From: Chitinophaga eiseniae
GTDB lineage: Bacteria > Bacteroidota > Bacteroidia > Chitinophagales > Chitinophagaceae
DNA: 64,000 bases
Direction: 5' to 3'
Assembly: GCF_900167135.1 (NCBI RefSeq)
Contig: NZ_FUWZ01000002.1
Location: 832,651 to 896,650, forward strand
The notes below the pieces were generated by a model that ran no database searches, had not been told where the DNA came from, and worked only from the letters and a program-made list of their open reading frames with translations. Made by a program: the position numbers and the translations under genes. Positions 51,783 through 61,289 of this stretch are shown here, one piece after another (position 1 is the stretch's first letter; each line of letters begins with the position of its first letter).

Positions 51783-51811
51783 TTGGCAGATTGACACAGC
51801 TCCTAACTTTG
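51783..51811 (+). promoter_or_regulatory. Promoter of cydAB
   Basis: TTGG (51783-51786) and TAACTTTG (51804-51811) with 18 nt between TTG and the -7 box. Transcription would start about 12 nt before the cydA ATG at 51830. Confidence 0.6.
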
Positions 51812-51829
51812 TGACCATAATCGAGTATT

Positions 51830-53218
51830 ATGCCTTCCGTTGAAATACTATCCAGGATACAGTTTGCTTTTACGATAGCATTCCATTACATCTACCCCCC
51901 GCTGAGCATCGGGCTGGGGCTGTGTTTGGTGATAATGGAGGGGTTATACCTGAAAACGGGAAAACTGTTATATAAAGAAATCACGAAGTTCTGGATCAAG
52001 ATCTTCGCGCTGATATTTGGTATAGGCGTCGCTACCGGTATTGTGATGGAGTTTGAGTTTGGCACCAACTGGGCCACGTATTCGCATTATGTAGGCGACA
52101 TCTTCGGAAGTGCGCTGGCGGCCGAAGGAATCTTTGCGTTTGCCATGGAATCCGCCTTCCTGGGCGTGCTGCTGTTTGGATGGGACCGTGTACACAAAGC
52201 CGTACATTATTTCTCTACCATCATGGTGGCCGTCGGCTCTGCCTTGTCTGCCTTATGGATCGTGATTGCCAATTCCTGGCAGCAAACACCGGCGGGTTAC
52301 CGCATAGAAGGACATGATCTTGGCGCCAGGGCCGTGGTGACCGACTTCTGGGAAATGGTCAATAACCCTTCCAGCATGGACCGTTATGCCCACGTGATCA
52401 TCGGCGCTTTCCTCGCAGGGGCTTTCCTGGTGATGAGCGTAGGTGCATGGTATATCCTGAAAAAACGTTTTGTGGAGCACGCGCAGGCCATGTTTAAAGT
52501 CGGCCTGGCAGTAGCTGTGATCGCTGCGCTGGCACAGCTTTTCACGGGGCACCGTTCCGCACACTATGTCAGCAAATACCAGCCGGCCAAACTGGCCGCT
52601 ATGGAAGGCCATTATGATAGCCTGGCAGTGGCAGACATGTACATCATCGGCTGGGTCAATAACAAAGAGCAGAAAACCACTGGTATCAAAATTCCGGGGG
52701 GGCTGTCTTTCCTTACGCATGGCAGCTTCCATGCGCCGGTAGAGGGCTTACGCGCCACGCCGCCACGGGACAGGCCCGGCGCGGTCAACTTCATCTTCCA
52801 GACCTATCATATTATGATCTCCATCGGGATGACTTTGATTGGCCTCACCCTGCTGGCTTTGATATTGCTATGGAGAAAAAAACTGTTTCAGCAACGATGG
52901 CTGATGATCATCTTCGCATGGGCGGTGTTACTGCCGCAGATTGCTAACCAGGTAGGCTGGTATGCCGCGGAAGTGGGCCGGCAGCCCTGGGTAGTATATA
53001 AACTGTTGCGCACGTCCGACGCCCTTTCCAAAAAAGTAACGGCAGACCAGGTGATGTTTTCGCTGGTATTATTTACGCTGGTATATATGTTGCTCTTTGC
53101 GTTGTTCCTCTACCTGTTGAACCGTAAAATACAACATGGACCGGACATAGCAGGCAGCAAACACGACGACGATCACGATCAGTACTATCCCAATAATATG
53201 GCAAATCTTCCTTCTTAA
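51830..53218 (+). CDS. cydA: Cytochrome bd quinol oxidase subunit I
   Basis: A 462-aa inner-membrane subunit carrying the haems b558, b595 and d. Conserved elements: N-terminal SRIQFAFTIAFHYIYPPLSI with the b595 histidine, FEFGTNWATYSHYVGDIFGS, FAMESAFLGVLLFGWDRV, and GWYAAEVGRQPWVVYKLLRT near the end. The Q-loop is short, as in Bacteroidota. Oxidises quinol and reduces oxygen at low oxygen levels. cydB follows 11 nt later. Confidence 0.96.
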   Translation: MPSVEILSRIQFAFTIAFHYIYPPLSIGLGLCLVIMEGLYLKTGKLLYKEITKFWIKIFALIFGIGVATGIVMEFEFGTNWATYSHYVGDIFGSALAAEGIFAFAMESAFLGVLLFGWDRVHKAVHYFSTIMVAVGSALSALWIVIANSWQQTPAGYRIEGHDLGARAVVTDFWEMVNNPSSMDRYAHVIIGAFLAGAFLVMSVGAWYILKKRFVEHAQAMFKVGLAVAVIAALAQLFTGHRSAHYVSKYQPAKLAAMEGHYDSLAVADMYIIGWVNNKEQKTTGIKIPGGLSFLTHGSFHAPVEGLRATPPRDRPGAVNFIFQTYHIMISIGMTLIGLTLLALILLWRKKLFQQRWLMIIFAWAVLLPQIANQVGWYAAEVGRQPWVVYKLLRTSDALSKKVTADQVMFSLVLFTLVYMLLFALFLYLLNRKIQHGPDIAGSKHDDDHDQYYPNNMANLPS

Positions 53219-53229
53219 AATACAGTTGC

Positions 53230-54264
53230 ATGGAAACAATTCTCGGACTGGACCTTCCCACCTGGTGGTTTTTAGTGATCGGCGGACTGATCACGGGTTA
53301 CGGCGTGCTCGACGGCTTTGATCTCGGGGCCGGCTCGTTACACCTGTTTTTTAACAAGGAAGAAAGCCGGCGGCTGGTGCTCAATGCAATCGGACCTGTA
53401 TGGGACGGCAACGAAGTATGGCTGGTGATTGCCGGCGGCGCATTGTTTGCTGGTTTTCCACTGGTATACGGCGTCATTTTCTCCACTTTCTATATTCCTT
53501 TCATGCTGTTCCTGGTAGCGCTCATTTTCAGGGCCATCTCCATAGAATTCCGCAGTAAGGAGCCGTGGCCGTGGTGGCGCAAAATGTGGGACATCTCTTA
53601 TACCGTGTCCAGCACGGCTATCACACTATTGCTGGGATTGGTGCTGGGCAATCTTATCCACGGGCTGCCCATTAATAAAGAACATGAATTTACCGGCAAC
53701 CTGTGGACGTTCTTTAATCCTTATGCGATCCTGATCGCTTTCACCACCCTGTCACTGTTTATGCTGCACGGCGCCATTTACCTGGTGATGAAAACAGAAA
53801 ACCGCCTCTACGCCAAACTCACCATCATGGTGAATAACTGCAGTAAATTTTTCATCCTGTGCTTCATTCTAACGTCAATGGCTACACTGATATACATTCC
53901 GCACATGACGCATCAGTTTAAAAATCATCCGCAGTTGTTTCTGCTGCCGATGGTGGCCGTGTTTATCCTGCTGAACATCAAGCGGAACATCGATGCCCGG
54001 AAGTACTTTACCGCTTTCTTCTATTCCTGTATTATCACCTCCTGCCTGCTGATCCTGTTTGCCGTAGGATTGTATCCCAACATCGTCCTGTCTACCACCG
54101 ACCCGGCATACAGCATCAGCATTTACCAGGCAGCCTCCTCCAATAAATCGTTAAGGATCATGTTGCTGATAGCAGCGGTTGGAACACCGCTGGTGATCGC
54201 CTACAGCACTTTTGTTTTCTGGACTTTCCGCGGCAAGGTGAAACTGACCGATATGAGTTATTAA
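53230..54264 (+). CDS. cydB: Cytochrome bd quinol oxidase subunit II
   Basis: A 344-aa inner-membrane subunit with about eight hydrophobic helices. Typical start LDLPTWWFLVIGGLITGYGV with LDGFDLGAGSLH, then IGPVWDGNEVWLVIAGGALF and FPLVYGVIFSTFYIPFMLFL. Partner of cydA in a two-gene operon ended by the hairpin at 54309-54335. No cydX-like small gene was recognised. Confidence 0.96.
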   Translation: METILGLDLPTWWFLVIGGLITGYGVLDGFDLGAGSLHLFFNKEESRRLVLNAIGPVWDGNEVWLVIAGGALFAGFPLVYGVIFSTFYIPFMLFLVALIFRAISIEFRSKEPWPWWRKMWDISYTVSSTAITLLLGLVLGNLIHGLPINKEHEFTGNLWTFFNPYAILIAFTTLSLFMLHGAIYLVMKTENRLYAKLTIMVNNCSKFFILCFILTSMATLIYIPHMTHQFKNHPQLFLLPMVAVFILLNIKRNIDARKYFTAFFYSCIITSCLLILFAVGLYPNIVLSTTDPAYSISIYQAASSNKSLRIMLLIAAVGTPLVIAYSTFVFWTFRGKVKLTDMSY

Positions 54265-54309
54265 CAAAGATGAATCAGCAATATCCATGGCCATCATGGG
54301 GTCAAAAAA

Positions 54310-54334
54310 AGGCCCCCGCAAGAAATTGCAGGGG
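54310..54334 (+). terminator. Terminator of cydAB
   Basis: GCCCCCGC and GCAGGGGC form an 8-bp stem with one mismatch around an AAGAAATT loop, about 46 nt after the cydB stop. The T-tail is weak. Confidence 0.55.
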
Positions 54335-54545
54335 CTTACCATTTAACCTATATTCTGTACTGTAGCATCGTGTTTGTATATCTCCGGAAATTCATACAAC
54401 TCTCGAAATCAACTACTTAACTATTTTCCAGAGATTTCGTCCGTATTAAAGACAGTTTAATCACCCCAAAGTTTAATGGAGCACAAAAAAAAAATAAAAA
54501 ATAATTTTCAGCGACCGAAATTAGAGGTCTCAACCTGGCAATTTC

Positions 54546-55508
54546 ATGAACCGTATCGACAGGCTAACAGCCATCCTGATCCAGTTACAGGGCAAAAAAA
54601 TAGTAAAGGCCGCCGAAATATCCGAGCGGTTCAATATCAGTCTGCGTACTGTATATCGCGATGTTAAAGCCTTACAGGAGGCCGGTGTGCCTATCGGGGC
54701 CGAAGCCGGCACCGGCTACTATATTGTGGACGGTTACCACCTGCCGCCCGTGATGTTCTCCAAAGAGGAGGCGGGCGCGCTGTTGACAGGAGGGAAGCTC
54801 ATGGAGCAGTTCAGCGACCACTCCAGCAGGAAACAGTTCGGCTTCGCCATGGAGAAAATCAGGTCGGTGCTGCGCGGATCTGAAAAAGACTTCCTGGAAT
54901 CCCTCGATGACAACATCGTGGTACAGCGGAGCTACGGGCCGGTGGAAGAGAATAATTTCCCTAACCGGTTCCTGTCTGAACTGCAACATGCACTGGGCCA
55001 CCAACAGGTAGTCAACATGGAGTACTTTTCCTTCCAGGAAGAAGTAGCCACCCGGCGGGAAGCAGAGCCCATCGGTATCTTCCATGATGGCAACAACTGG
55101 CACCTGATCGCCTGGTGCCGCCTCCGGCAGGGCTACCGCGACTTTCGGGTAGACCGTATCCGCAAACTCAGTCTGACATCTACCTATTATAAAAAAGATA
55201 AACGTATCTCCCTGCAGGAATACCTGGAGCAACGCCGCAGTTCCGCCCCTGAGAAAACGCTGCTGGTGAAGATATCGGTCAATAAAGACCTCCGCCGCTA
55301 CATGCGCAACCAGCTCTACTACTTCGGCCTGATGGACGAAGTGACCAGGGACGAACAGGTGGAGCTGACTTTCCTTACTTCCGGCGTGCATTACCTCGGC
55401 CGTTACCTCATGATGTACGGTAATGGCGTCACCGTACTGGAGCCACAGGCCCTCAAAGACACCATGCGGGAGCTGGTCACCGAACTCAAAGACCACTATC
55501 TCCTGTAG
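54546..55508 (+). CDS. WYL-domain YafY-type transcriptional regulator
   Basis: A 320-aa regulator: N-terminal HTH_11 (MNRIDRLTAILIQLQGKKIV; ERFNISLRTVYRDVKALQEA), central WYL domain (HQQVVNMEYFSFQEEVATRR; WHLIAWCRLRQGYRDFRVDR), and C-terminal WCX extension (HYLGRYLMMYGNGVTVLEPQ). WYL domains sense ligands, sometimes nucleic acids. Here the regulator leads a three-gene stretch with two effector-binding-type genes, its likely targets. Confidence 0.92.
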   Translation: MNRIDRLTAILIQLQGKKIVKAAEISERFNISLRTVYRDVKALQEAGVPIGAEAGTGYYIVDGYHLPPVMFSKEEAGALLTGGKLMEQFSDHSSRKQFGFAMEKIRSVLRGSEKDFLESLDDNIVVQRSYGPVEENNFPNRFLSELQHALGHQQVVNMEYFSFQEEVATRREAEPIGIFHDGNNWHLIAWCRLRQGYRDFRVDRIRKLSLTSTYYKKDKRISLQEYLEQRRSSAPEKTLLVKISVNKDLRRYMRNQLYYFGLMDEVTRDEQVELTFLTSGVHYLGRYLMMYGNGVTVLEPQALKDTMRELVTELKDHYLL

Positions 55509-55604
55509 TCGTTTAAACCAGAAAATGACTACATAAATAAATTTATAATTTCTCCTGACATAGGGTTGTCACACCCCGTGCTTTGCTTTGTATTGTAATT
55601 AAAA

Positions 55605-56654
55605 ATGAACAATATGAAAGCGCAACGCAACTGCTATGTATATGTGTACAACGGCTATTCCGACTGGGAGCCGGCTCTGGCTATCTTTGGACTGAACAAC
55701 TTTACCGACATATGGGTAGTGCCGTTTTCACTGGACGGTCAGCCGGTTACCTCCGGCGGTAATGTAAGCGTACAGCCGCAACAAAGCCTGGAACAGGCCA
55801 TAGCAGCTGACATTGACCTGCTGATCATCCCCGGCGGCACCACCATTGCCAGCAGCAGCGAACACGAGGCCCTGCTGCCACTGCTCCGCAAACAGCTGGA
55901 AAGCGGACGGCTGCTGGCCGCCATCTGCGACGCCACCGCTTTCCTCGGCAACCACGGCCTGCTGGACCACGTGCCCCACACCGGCAACGACGCACAGGTA
56001 TTGCAAATGATGGCCCCCGCCTATAAAGGCGCCGCCCATTACGTGAACCAGCCAGCTGTCACCGGCGGTAACCTGATCACCGCCGCCGGTACCGCCATGG
56101 TGCCTTTTACCAAAGAGATCTATACCGCCCTCGGGCTGCTCGATAAAAAAGAGCTGGCTTTCTGGTTCGGCTTCTTCGATGCCGCCGGTTCCACGCTGAA
56201 ATTCAGCCATGTGCCGCCACTCCCTTTCTTTTTCCGCAGCTACGAAGTGAATATGGCCGGCATGCTGCCGCTGGTACGTACCGCCACGCTGGAAATGTAC
56301 CGGCAGGCCATCGGCGCAGGACTGGAAGTATCCGGCCCGGTACAATGGCACTATCATCAGTTCGACGGCAACCCCGAAACCATCTTCCGCCTGGATATCG
56401 GCCTGCCGGTGACAGCCACCGCCCCGGTACCGGCGCCCTACAAATGTGAAACCCTGCCCGCCTTCGATTGTATCAGCAACACCCATGAAGGCGGATGGGA
56501 CAAACTGGGCGATACCTACGGTAAACTGATAGGCGCCATGCAGGCACTGGGCATTCAGATGAGCGGTTATAACCGGGAGCAATATTTCCAATATGACTTC
56601 AATCAGCCCGATCAAAATATCACCAATGTGCAGATCGGTGTTATAAAACCTTGA
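55605..56654 (+). CDS. DJ-1/PfpI protein fused to a GyrI-like domain
   Basis: A 349-aa two-domain protein. Residues ~10-185 form a DJ-1/PfpI class I glutamine-amidotransferase-like domain with IDLLIIPGGTTIASSSEHEA and the nucleophile-elbow cysteine in LLAAICDATAFLGNHGLLD. Residues ~190-349 fit a GyrI-like effector-binding domain ending QYFQYDFNQPDQNITNVQIG. The fusion joins a stress or hydrolase fold to a small-molecule-binding fold. Between the WYL regulator and another GyrI-like gene 4 nt downstream. Confidence 0.8.
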   Translation: MNNMKAQRNCYVYVYNGYSDWEPALAIFGLNNFTDIWVVPFSLDGQPVTSGGNVSVQPQQSLEQAIAADIDLLIIPGGTTIASSSEHEALLPLLRKQLESGRLLAAICDATAFLGNHGLLDHVPHTGNDAQVLQMMAPAYKGAAHYVNQPAVTGGNLITAAGTAMVPFTKEIYTALGLLDKKELAFWFGFFDAAGSTLKFSHVPPLPFFFRSYEVNMAGMLPLVRTATLEMYRQAIGAGLEVSGPVQWHYHQFDGNPETIFRLDIGLPVTATAPVPAPYKCETLPAFDCISNTHEGGWDKLGDTYGKLIGAMQALGIQMSGYNREQYFQYDFNQPDQNITNVQIGVIKP

Positions 56655-56658
56655 TAAC

Positions 56659-57342
56659 ATGAAATACAGGAATGCCCTTGGCTGGGCACTGTTATTACTG
56701 ACAGGATTTAAACTTGATTATACACTCAACCTAACGGATATGACTAAACTGGACCTCACCAAAGCTTTCAAAAGCTATTATTCAGCCACAACCAAGCCAC
56801 AGCTGGCTGTCATCGAAAAGGGATTGTTCCTGACCATCAACGGTCAGGGCGATCCCAACGGGGAATCTTTTGCCGAAAATACCGGCGCACTCTATACCGT
56901 GGCCTATGGTATCAAAGCCCAATGCAAAAAGGCCGGCGACGATTTCACCATCAGCAAACTGGAAGGCTTCTGGTGGGTGAAAGACACCTCCGTAGATCCG
57001 TTATTGGTACCCCGCAGCGAATGGATGTATGAGCTGGCTATTCGTATGCCCGATCACGTTACCCGGCAACAGTTGTCTGCCGCGGTACTCTCTGCTGAGA
57101 AAAAGAAGCAGTCGCTCCTGTTCAGAAACGTGGACCTTAAAACGATGGAAGAGGGGAAATCCGTGCAGATGATGCACATCGGGCCGTTCAGTGAAGAACC
57201 TGCGTCACTGCAGCAGATGGACGCGTTCATGCACGAGCATGGCTTGCAGATGAATGGCAGGCATCATGAAATATACCTGTCTGATTTCAGGAAAACAGCG
57301 CCGGAGCGGCTCAAGACCATTCTGCGGCATCCTGTAAAATAA
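56659..57342 (+). CDS. GyrI-like small-molecule-binding domain protein
   Basis: A 227-aa protein with an N-terminal hydrophobic start (MKYRNALGWALLLLTGFKL) that could be a signal or be skipped for ATG 56740 (MTKLDLTKAFKSYYSATTKP). The main part resembles a stand-alone GyrI-like/SRP-like domain: LFLTINGQGDPNGESFAENT, VQMMHIGPFSEEPASLQQMD and RHHEIYLSDFRKTAPERLKT. Stand-alone members bind hydrophobic or drug-like molecules, and some hydrolyse cyclopropane-type substrates. Coupled to the DJ-1/GyrI fusion. Confidence 0.78.
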   Translation: MKYRNALGWALLLLTGFKLDYTLNLTDMTKLDLTKAFKSYYSATTKPQLAVIEKGLFLTINGQGDPNGESFAENTGALYTVAYGIKAQCKKAGDDFTISKLEGFWWVKDTSVDPLLVPRSEWMYELAIRMPDHVTRQQLSAAVLSAEKKKQSLLFRNVDLKTMEEGKSVQMMHIGPFSEEPASLQQMDAFMHEHGLQMNGRHHEIYLSDFRKTAPERLKTILRHPVK

Positions 57343-57355
57343 GTGGGGAGCAATA

Positions 57356-58075
57356 TCAGTCTGACAGACCCAGTTGCTGAATGGCCTGCTGCGCGGCGAT
57401 CTGGCTGGCGTCTTTTTTATTGAAGGCTTTACCGGTGCAAATCAGTTCACCGTCTACTACAGCGCCTACAGTAAAAATGCGCCGGCCGTTGTCCATTTGT
57501 TCATCGAGCAGTTCAAACTCGAGGACTTTACCGTTTTTATTGGCCCAGCCGTACAGTTTGTTCTTGTGGTTCATTTCCACGCTTTCCAGCATGTCCATAT
57601 CAATGTACGGCATGAGGATACGTTTGTGAACAAACTGCTGGGTTTTATTATAGCCGCGGTCGAGGTATACCGCACCGACCAATGCTTCGAGGGTATTACC
57701 GAAGATCTGGCTGATCTTCAGGAAGCTATTGTACTTGTCGTAGATGGTGAGTTTACGCAGCCCCATTTTGATAGCGATATCATTGAGTTGCTGACGGTTC
57801 ACGATTTTAGAGCGCATCTCCGTGAGATATCCTTCTGTTTTGTAAGGATATTTTTTAAAGAGATAGTCGCCCACAATGGCTCCCAGGATGGCATCGCCAA
57901 GGTATTCCAGCCGCTCATTGCTTTCGAGGAACTTCTCTTTGCTCGAGCGGTGGCTAAGGGCTATCTCATACAGGGCAAAGTTACCCGGCGGGAATCCCAA
58001 CAGGCTGGTAAGCTCTTTGTACAAGTGCCGCTTCTTGGATACGAGTCGATATAAAAATCCTGGCAGTAATTTCAC
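57356..58075 (-). CDS. rnc: Ribonuclease III
   Basis: A 239-aa double-stranded RNA endonuclease. The catalytic signature is NERLEYLGDAILGAIVGDYL, and NTLEALVGAVYLDRG carries the second acidic pair. A C-terminal dsRBD spans about residues 165-235 (FTVGAVVDGELICTGKAFNK; KKDASQIAAQQAIQQLGL). Last gene of acpP-fabF-rnc, 12 nt after fabF, the common bacterial arrangement. Confidence 0.95.
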   Translation of the reverse strand: MKLLPGFLYRLVSKKRHLYKELTSLLGFPPGNFALYEIALSHRSSKEKFLESNERLEYLGDAILGAIVGDYLFKKYPYKTEGYLTEMRSKIVNRQQLNDIAIKMGLRKLTIYDKYNSFLKISQIFGNTLEALVGAVYLDRGYNKTQQFVHKRILMPYIDMDMLESVEMNHKNKLYGWANKNGKVLEFELLDEQMDNGRRIFTVGAVVDGELICTGKAFNKKDASQIAAQQAIQQLGLSD

Positions 58076-58087
58076 ACCATCAAAAGA

Positions 58088-59341
58088 TCAAGGAACAAAT
58101 TTTTTGAAAATAACAGAAGCATTATGACCTCCAAAACCAAAGGTATTGGATAATGCGGCTCTCACTTCTCTGTGTTGTGCGGTGTTAAAGGTAAAATTTA
58201 ATTTCGGGTCTAGCTGAGGATCGTCAGTAAAATGGTTAATCGTGGGTGGTACGACACCATTGATGATAGACATGATGCTGGCGATGGATTCAATGGCGCC
58301 GGCAGCACCGAGCAGGTGACCAGTCATGGATTTGGTGGAGCTGATGTTGAGGTCATAAGCATGTTCACCAAACACTTTCTGAATAGCCTTTACTTCCGCG
58401 ATATCACCAAGTGGGGTAGAAGTACCGTGTACATTGATATAATCAATATCAGTTGCCTGTAAACCGGAATCCGCCAATGCCTGCCGCATCACGTTCATCG
58501 CACCCAGTCCTTCCGGATGAGGGGCGGTAATATGATGAGCATCCGCAGTAGCGCCTCCGCCGGCCAGCTCTGCATAAATTTTTGCACCTCTTTCCAACGC
58601 ATGGTCCAATGATTCCAGTACCAGCGCGCCAGCACCTTCTCCCATCACAAAACCATCACGGTCGAGGTCGAAAGGCCGGGAAGCCGTTTTAGGATCATCG
58701 TTTCTTTCGGACAAAGCCTTCATGGCGTTGAAACCGCCCACACAAGGCTCGTTGATCACATTCTCCGAACCACCGGTAACGACGAGGTCGGTTTTACCGT
58801 AACGGATGCTGTACATAGCCTCAATGATAGCATTGGTGGCGGATGCACAGGCAGATACAACAGAGAAATTAGGCCCCCTGAAGCCGTGGCGGATAGAAAT
58901 AGAACCAGCAGCAATGTCAAGGATAAGCCTGGTGATCAGGAATGGGCTGAAACGAGGAGTCCCGTCTCCGGTATGAAATTCTTTCAGCTCATGGCTGAAG
59001 TTGATCATCCCACCAACACCGGTACCCCATATCACACCGGCACGATCCAGATTGATCATGTCTTTGTTGATATTGGCGTCCTGTATAGCCTGATCTGCGG
59101 ATATCACCGCTGTCTGTGTAAAGGGGTCCATCTTACGGGCCTCCTTTTTATCCAGGTAGTTGGTAGGGTCGAAATTCTTCAGTTCACAAGCAAAACGGGT
59201 TTTGAACTTGGAAGCGTCAAATTGACGGATGTAATCCGCGCCGGATACACCGTTCGCCAATCCGTGCCAAAATTCAGCTACGGAATTGCCGAGCGGTGTA
59301 AGAGCGCCTAAACCTGTAACGACAACTCGTCTTGGTTGCAT
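58088..59341 (-). CDS. fabF: Beta-ketoacyl-ACP synthase II
   Basis: A 417-aa condensing enzyme that elongates acyl-ACP with malonyl-ACP. Catalytic Cys in VVSACASATNAI, His in NVHGTSTPLGDIAEV, and Lys/His in STKSMTGHLLGAAGAIESI. N-terminal RRVVVTGLGALTPLGNSVAE. Lies 23 nt downstream of acpP in a fatty-acid biosynthesis operon with rnc. Confidence 0.97.
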   Translation of the reverse strand: MQPRRVVVTGLGALTPLGNSVAEFWHGLANGVSGADYIRQFDASKFKTRFACELKNFDPTNYLDKKEARKMDPFTQTAVISADQAIQDANINKDMINLDRAGVIWGTGVGGMINFSHELKEFHTGDGTPRFSPFLITRLILDIAAGSISIRHGFRGPNFSVVSACASATNAIIEAMYSIRYGKTDLVVTGGSENVINEPCVGGFNAMKALSERNDDPKTASRPFDLDRDGFVMGEGAGALVLESLDHALERGAKIYAELAGGGATADAHHITAPHPEGLGAMNVMRQALADSGLQATDIDYINVHGTSTPLGDIAEVKAIQKVFGEHAYDLNISSTKSMTGHLLGAAGAIESIASIMSIINGVVPPTINHFTDDPQLDPKLNFTFNTAQHREVRAALSNTFGFGGHNASVIFKKFVP

Positions 59342-59364
59342 TAAAACAATTCTGATTAGTAGGA

Positions 59365-59601
59365 TTATTTTACATGTTCTTCCAGGTAAGCAACTGCCTG
59401 GCCAACAGTAGTAATAGTTTCAGCTTGTTCGTCAGGAATGGAGATGTTGAATTCTTTTTCGAATTCCATAATCAGTTCTACCGTATCCAAAGAGTCAGCG
59501 CCTAAGTCGTTGGTGAAGGAGGCTTCAGGAGTTACCTCGGCTTCGTCAACGCCCAATTTGTCAATGATGATCTTTTTAACTCTTGATGCAATGTCTGACA
59601 T
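59365..59601 (-). CDS. acpP: Acyl carrier protein
   Basis: A 78-aa acidic carrier protein from ATG 59601. The phosphopantetheine attachment serine is Ser37 in the DSL motif of [20 protein letters not shown]. The upstream in-frame extension lacks conservation and is excluded. First gene of acpP-fabF-rnc, with a TAnnTTTG promoter directly upstream. Confidence 0.97.
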   Translation of the reverse strand: MSDIASRVKKIIIDKLGVDEAEVTPEASFTNDLGADSLDTVELIMEFEKEFNISIPDEQAETITTVGQAVAYLEEHVK

Positions 59602-60165
59602 AATTTTAAGTGTTTTTGGTTTAAAACTTGACTGCAAAAATATAATTTTTATTGAATTGCCAACAGATAGCCCGAATTTTAACCCCCTGCCACTTCGGAC
59701 AATCCCGCCAAACCCAATACAGTAAACATATTCTGCACTTTGTTAATTAAAGATTTTCTGTCATACCCCCCTTTTGGAAGCCTCATATCCCCCCTTTTTA
59801 CCCCCCTCATATACCCATTCGGGTATGCCACCTCCTCCGGGAAAAAATGCTAACGGCCACCTCCTGAAATGGCCAAATATTCAATTACGCCCACAGTCAG
59901 CCCATTTTAATGTCCATTTAACCCGCTTTTTCACCACTTATCTAACGCCTTAACGCTATTTAACAGTCGCACCATACATACACAATCGCCATTTATTAAA
60001 TTTGTCCGGCTTATGGGAAGCCACCACTATCAGGTTATTCGGTTATTTAAACATTTGACCATTTCATCGGTTCTTCAATAACCAAATTTCTAGTTAATCA
60101 AATAGCCCATGGGGGCTCCTTCGGTCATTTATCACTAAAAGCGAATCGCAAAAAGGCTCATTAAC
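59602..60165. other. Intergenic region with C-run repeats
   Basis: About 560 nt between the divergent acpP and RND-adaptor genes. It holds the acpP promoter, and around 59766-59810 three closely spaced runs of six C (CCCCCCTTTT-type units), followed by the hairpin ATACCC/GGGTAT (59811-59826). No gene is supported. Confidence 0.5.
59635..59663 (-). promoter_or_regulatory. Promoter of acpP-fabF-rnc
   Basis: Reverse-strand TTG (59661-59663) and TATTTTTG (59642-59635) with 18 nt between. The start would be near 59628, about 27 nt before the acpP ATG. Confidence 0.55.
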
Positions 60166-61251
60166 ATGCCCAACACCAAAAAAACAGTCCGCTCCATTAT
60201 TATATTGGTAGCTGTCGGTATCGTGCTCTTCCTGGCTTATAAAAAAATAACCGGTAAAAAGGAAGCCGCTGCCGCCTCCAATGGCGCCGCCGCTAAAGGC
60301 GCCAGCGCCAGACAGCCACTGACGGACGCCTGGATTGTAAAAACTTCCACCCTCGACCAGGCCATTGAAGCAAGCGGAACGCTACAAAGCAACGAAGAAG
60401 TGGAGGTAAAGCCGGAAATCAACGGCCGCATCACACACCTCTATTTTAAAGAAGGCACCAACGTGAAAAAAGGGGACCTCCTCGTAAAACTGTACGATGA
60501 AGACCTCCGCGCCCAACTGCAAAAACTCAAATTACAGCAGCAACTGGCCCAAACCACCCTTGAACGCCAGGAAAACCTGCTCAAAATAAACGGTATCAGC
60601 CGCCAGGACGTAGACGTAACCCGCAACCAGGTCAGCGCTTTCGGGGCGGATATCGAATACACCCAGACCCAGCTGCAGAAAACCGAGCTCCGCGCTCCGT
60701 TCAGCGGCAAACTGGGCCTCCGCAATGTCAGCGAAGGCGCCATCGTCTCTTCCGCTACCATTATCACCACCCTGCAACAGATAGATCCGCTTAAAATGGA
60801 CTTCGCCGTGGCGGAAAAATACCGTAATGTCATCAAAAACGGTGACCAGGTCAATTTCCTCGTGGCCGGCGATAATAACGAATACAAAGGCAGCATCTAC
60901 GCCATCGACCCGAAAATTGACCTGACCACCCGCACCGTCAAACTCAGGGCCATTATCCCCAACAACCACGGCGTCCTTTTCCCGGGCTCCTTCGCCAAAG
61001 TGAAAATTACCCTGCGCAACCTGCCGGAAGCCCTTATGATACCTTCCCAGGCAGTCATCCCCGGTACCCGTGATAAAAAAGTCATTGTGGCCGATAGCGG
61101 CAAAGCCAAATTCGTAGTCGTGGAAACAGGCATTCGCACGGAAAGCAGCGTACAAATCACCAGCGGCCTGAAACCGGGAGATACCGTAGTCACCACCGGC
61201 ATCCTCCAGCTGAAACCAGGTATGCCATTGAAATTCAATAAAATACAATAA
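60166..61251 (+). CDS. RND efflux periplasmic adaptor subunit (HlyD/AcrA type)
   Basis: A 361-aa membrane-fusion protein. N-terminal transmembrane anchor (SIIILVAVGIVLFLAYKKIT), barrel-sandwich/lipoyl domain (ALGTLQSNEEVEVKPEIN-type stretch; HLYFKEGTNVKKGDLLVKLY), a short coiled-coil hairpin (LQKLKLQQQLAQTTLERQEN), and beta-barrel and MP domains (GVLFPGSFAKVKITLRNLPE). It links the inner-membrane pump to an outer-membrane channel. The pump gene follows 38 nt downstream. Confidence 0.93.
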   Translation: MPNTKKTVRSIIILVAVGIVLFLAYKKITGKKEAAAASNGAAAKGASARQPLTDAWIVKTSTLDQAIEASGTLQSNEEVEVKPEINGRITHLYFKEGTNVKKGDLLVKLYDEDLRAQLQKLKLQQQLAQTTLERQENLLKINGISRQDVDVTRNQVSAFGADIEYTQTQLQKTELRAPFSGKLGLRNVSEGAIVSSATIITTLQQIDPLKMDFAVAEKYRNVIKNGDQVNFLVAGDNNEYKGSIYAIDPKIDLTTRTVKLRAIIPNNHGVLFPGSFAKVKITLRNLPEALMIPSQAVIPGTRDKKVIVADSGKAKFVVVETGIRTESSVQITSGLKPGDTVVTTGILQLKPGMPLKFNKIQ

Positions 61252-61289
61252 TAGCAATGACGATTCGTCATTCGTAATACATCACTGAA

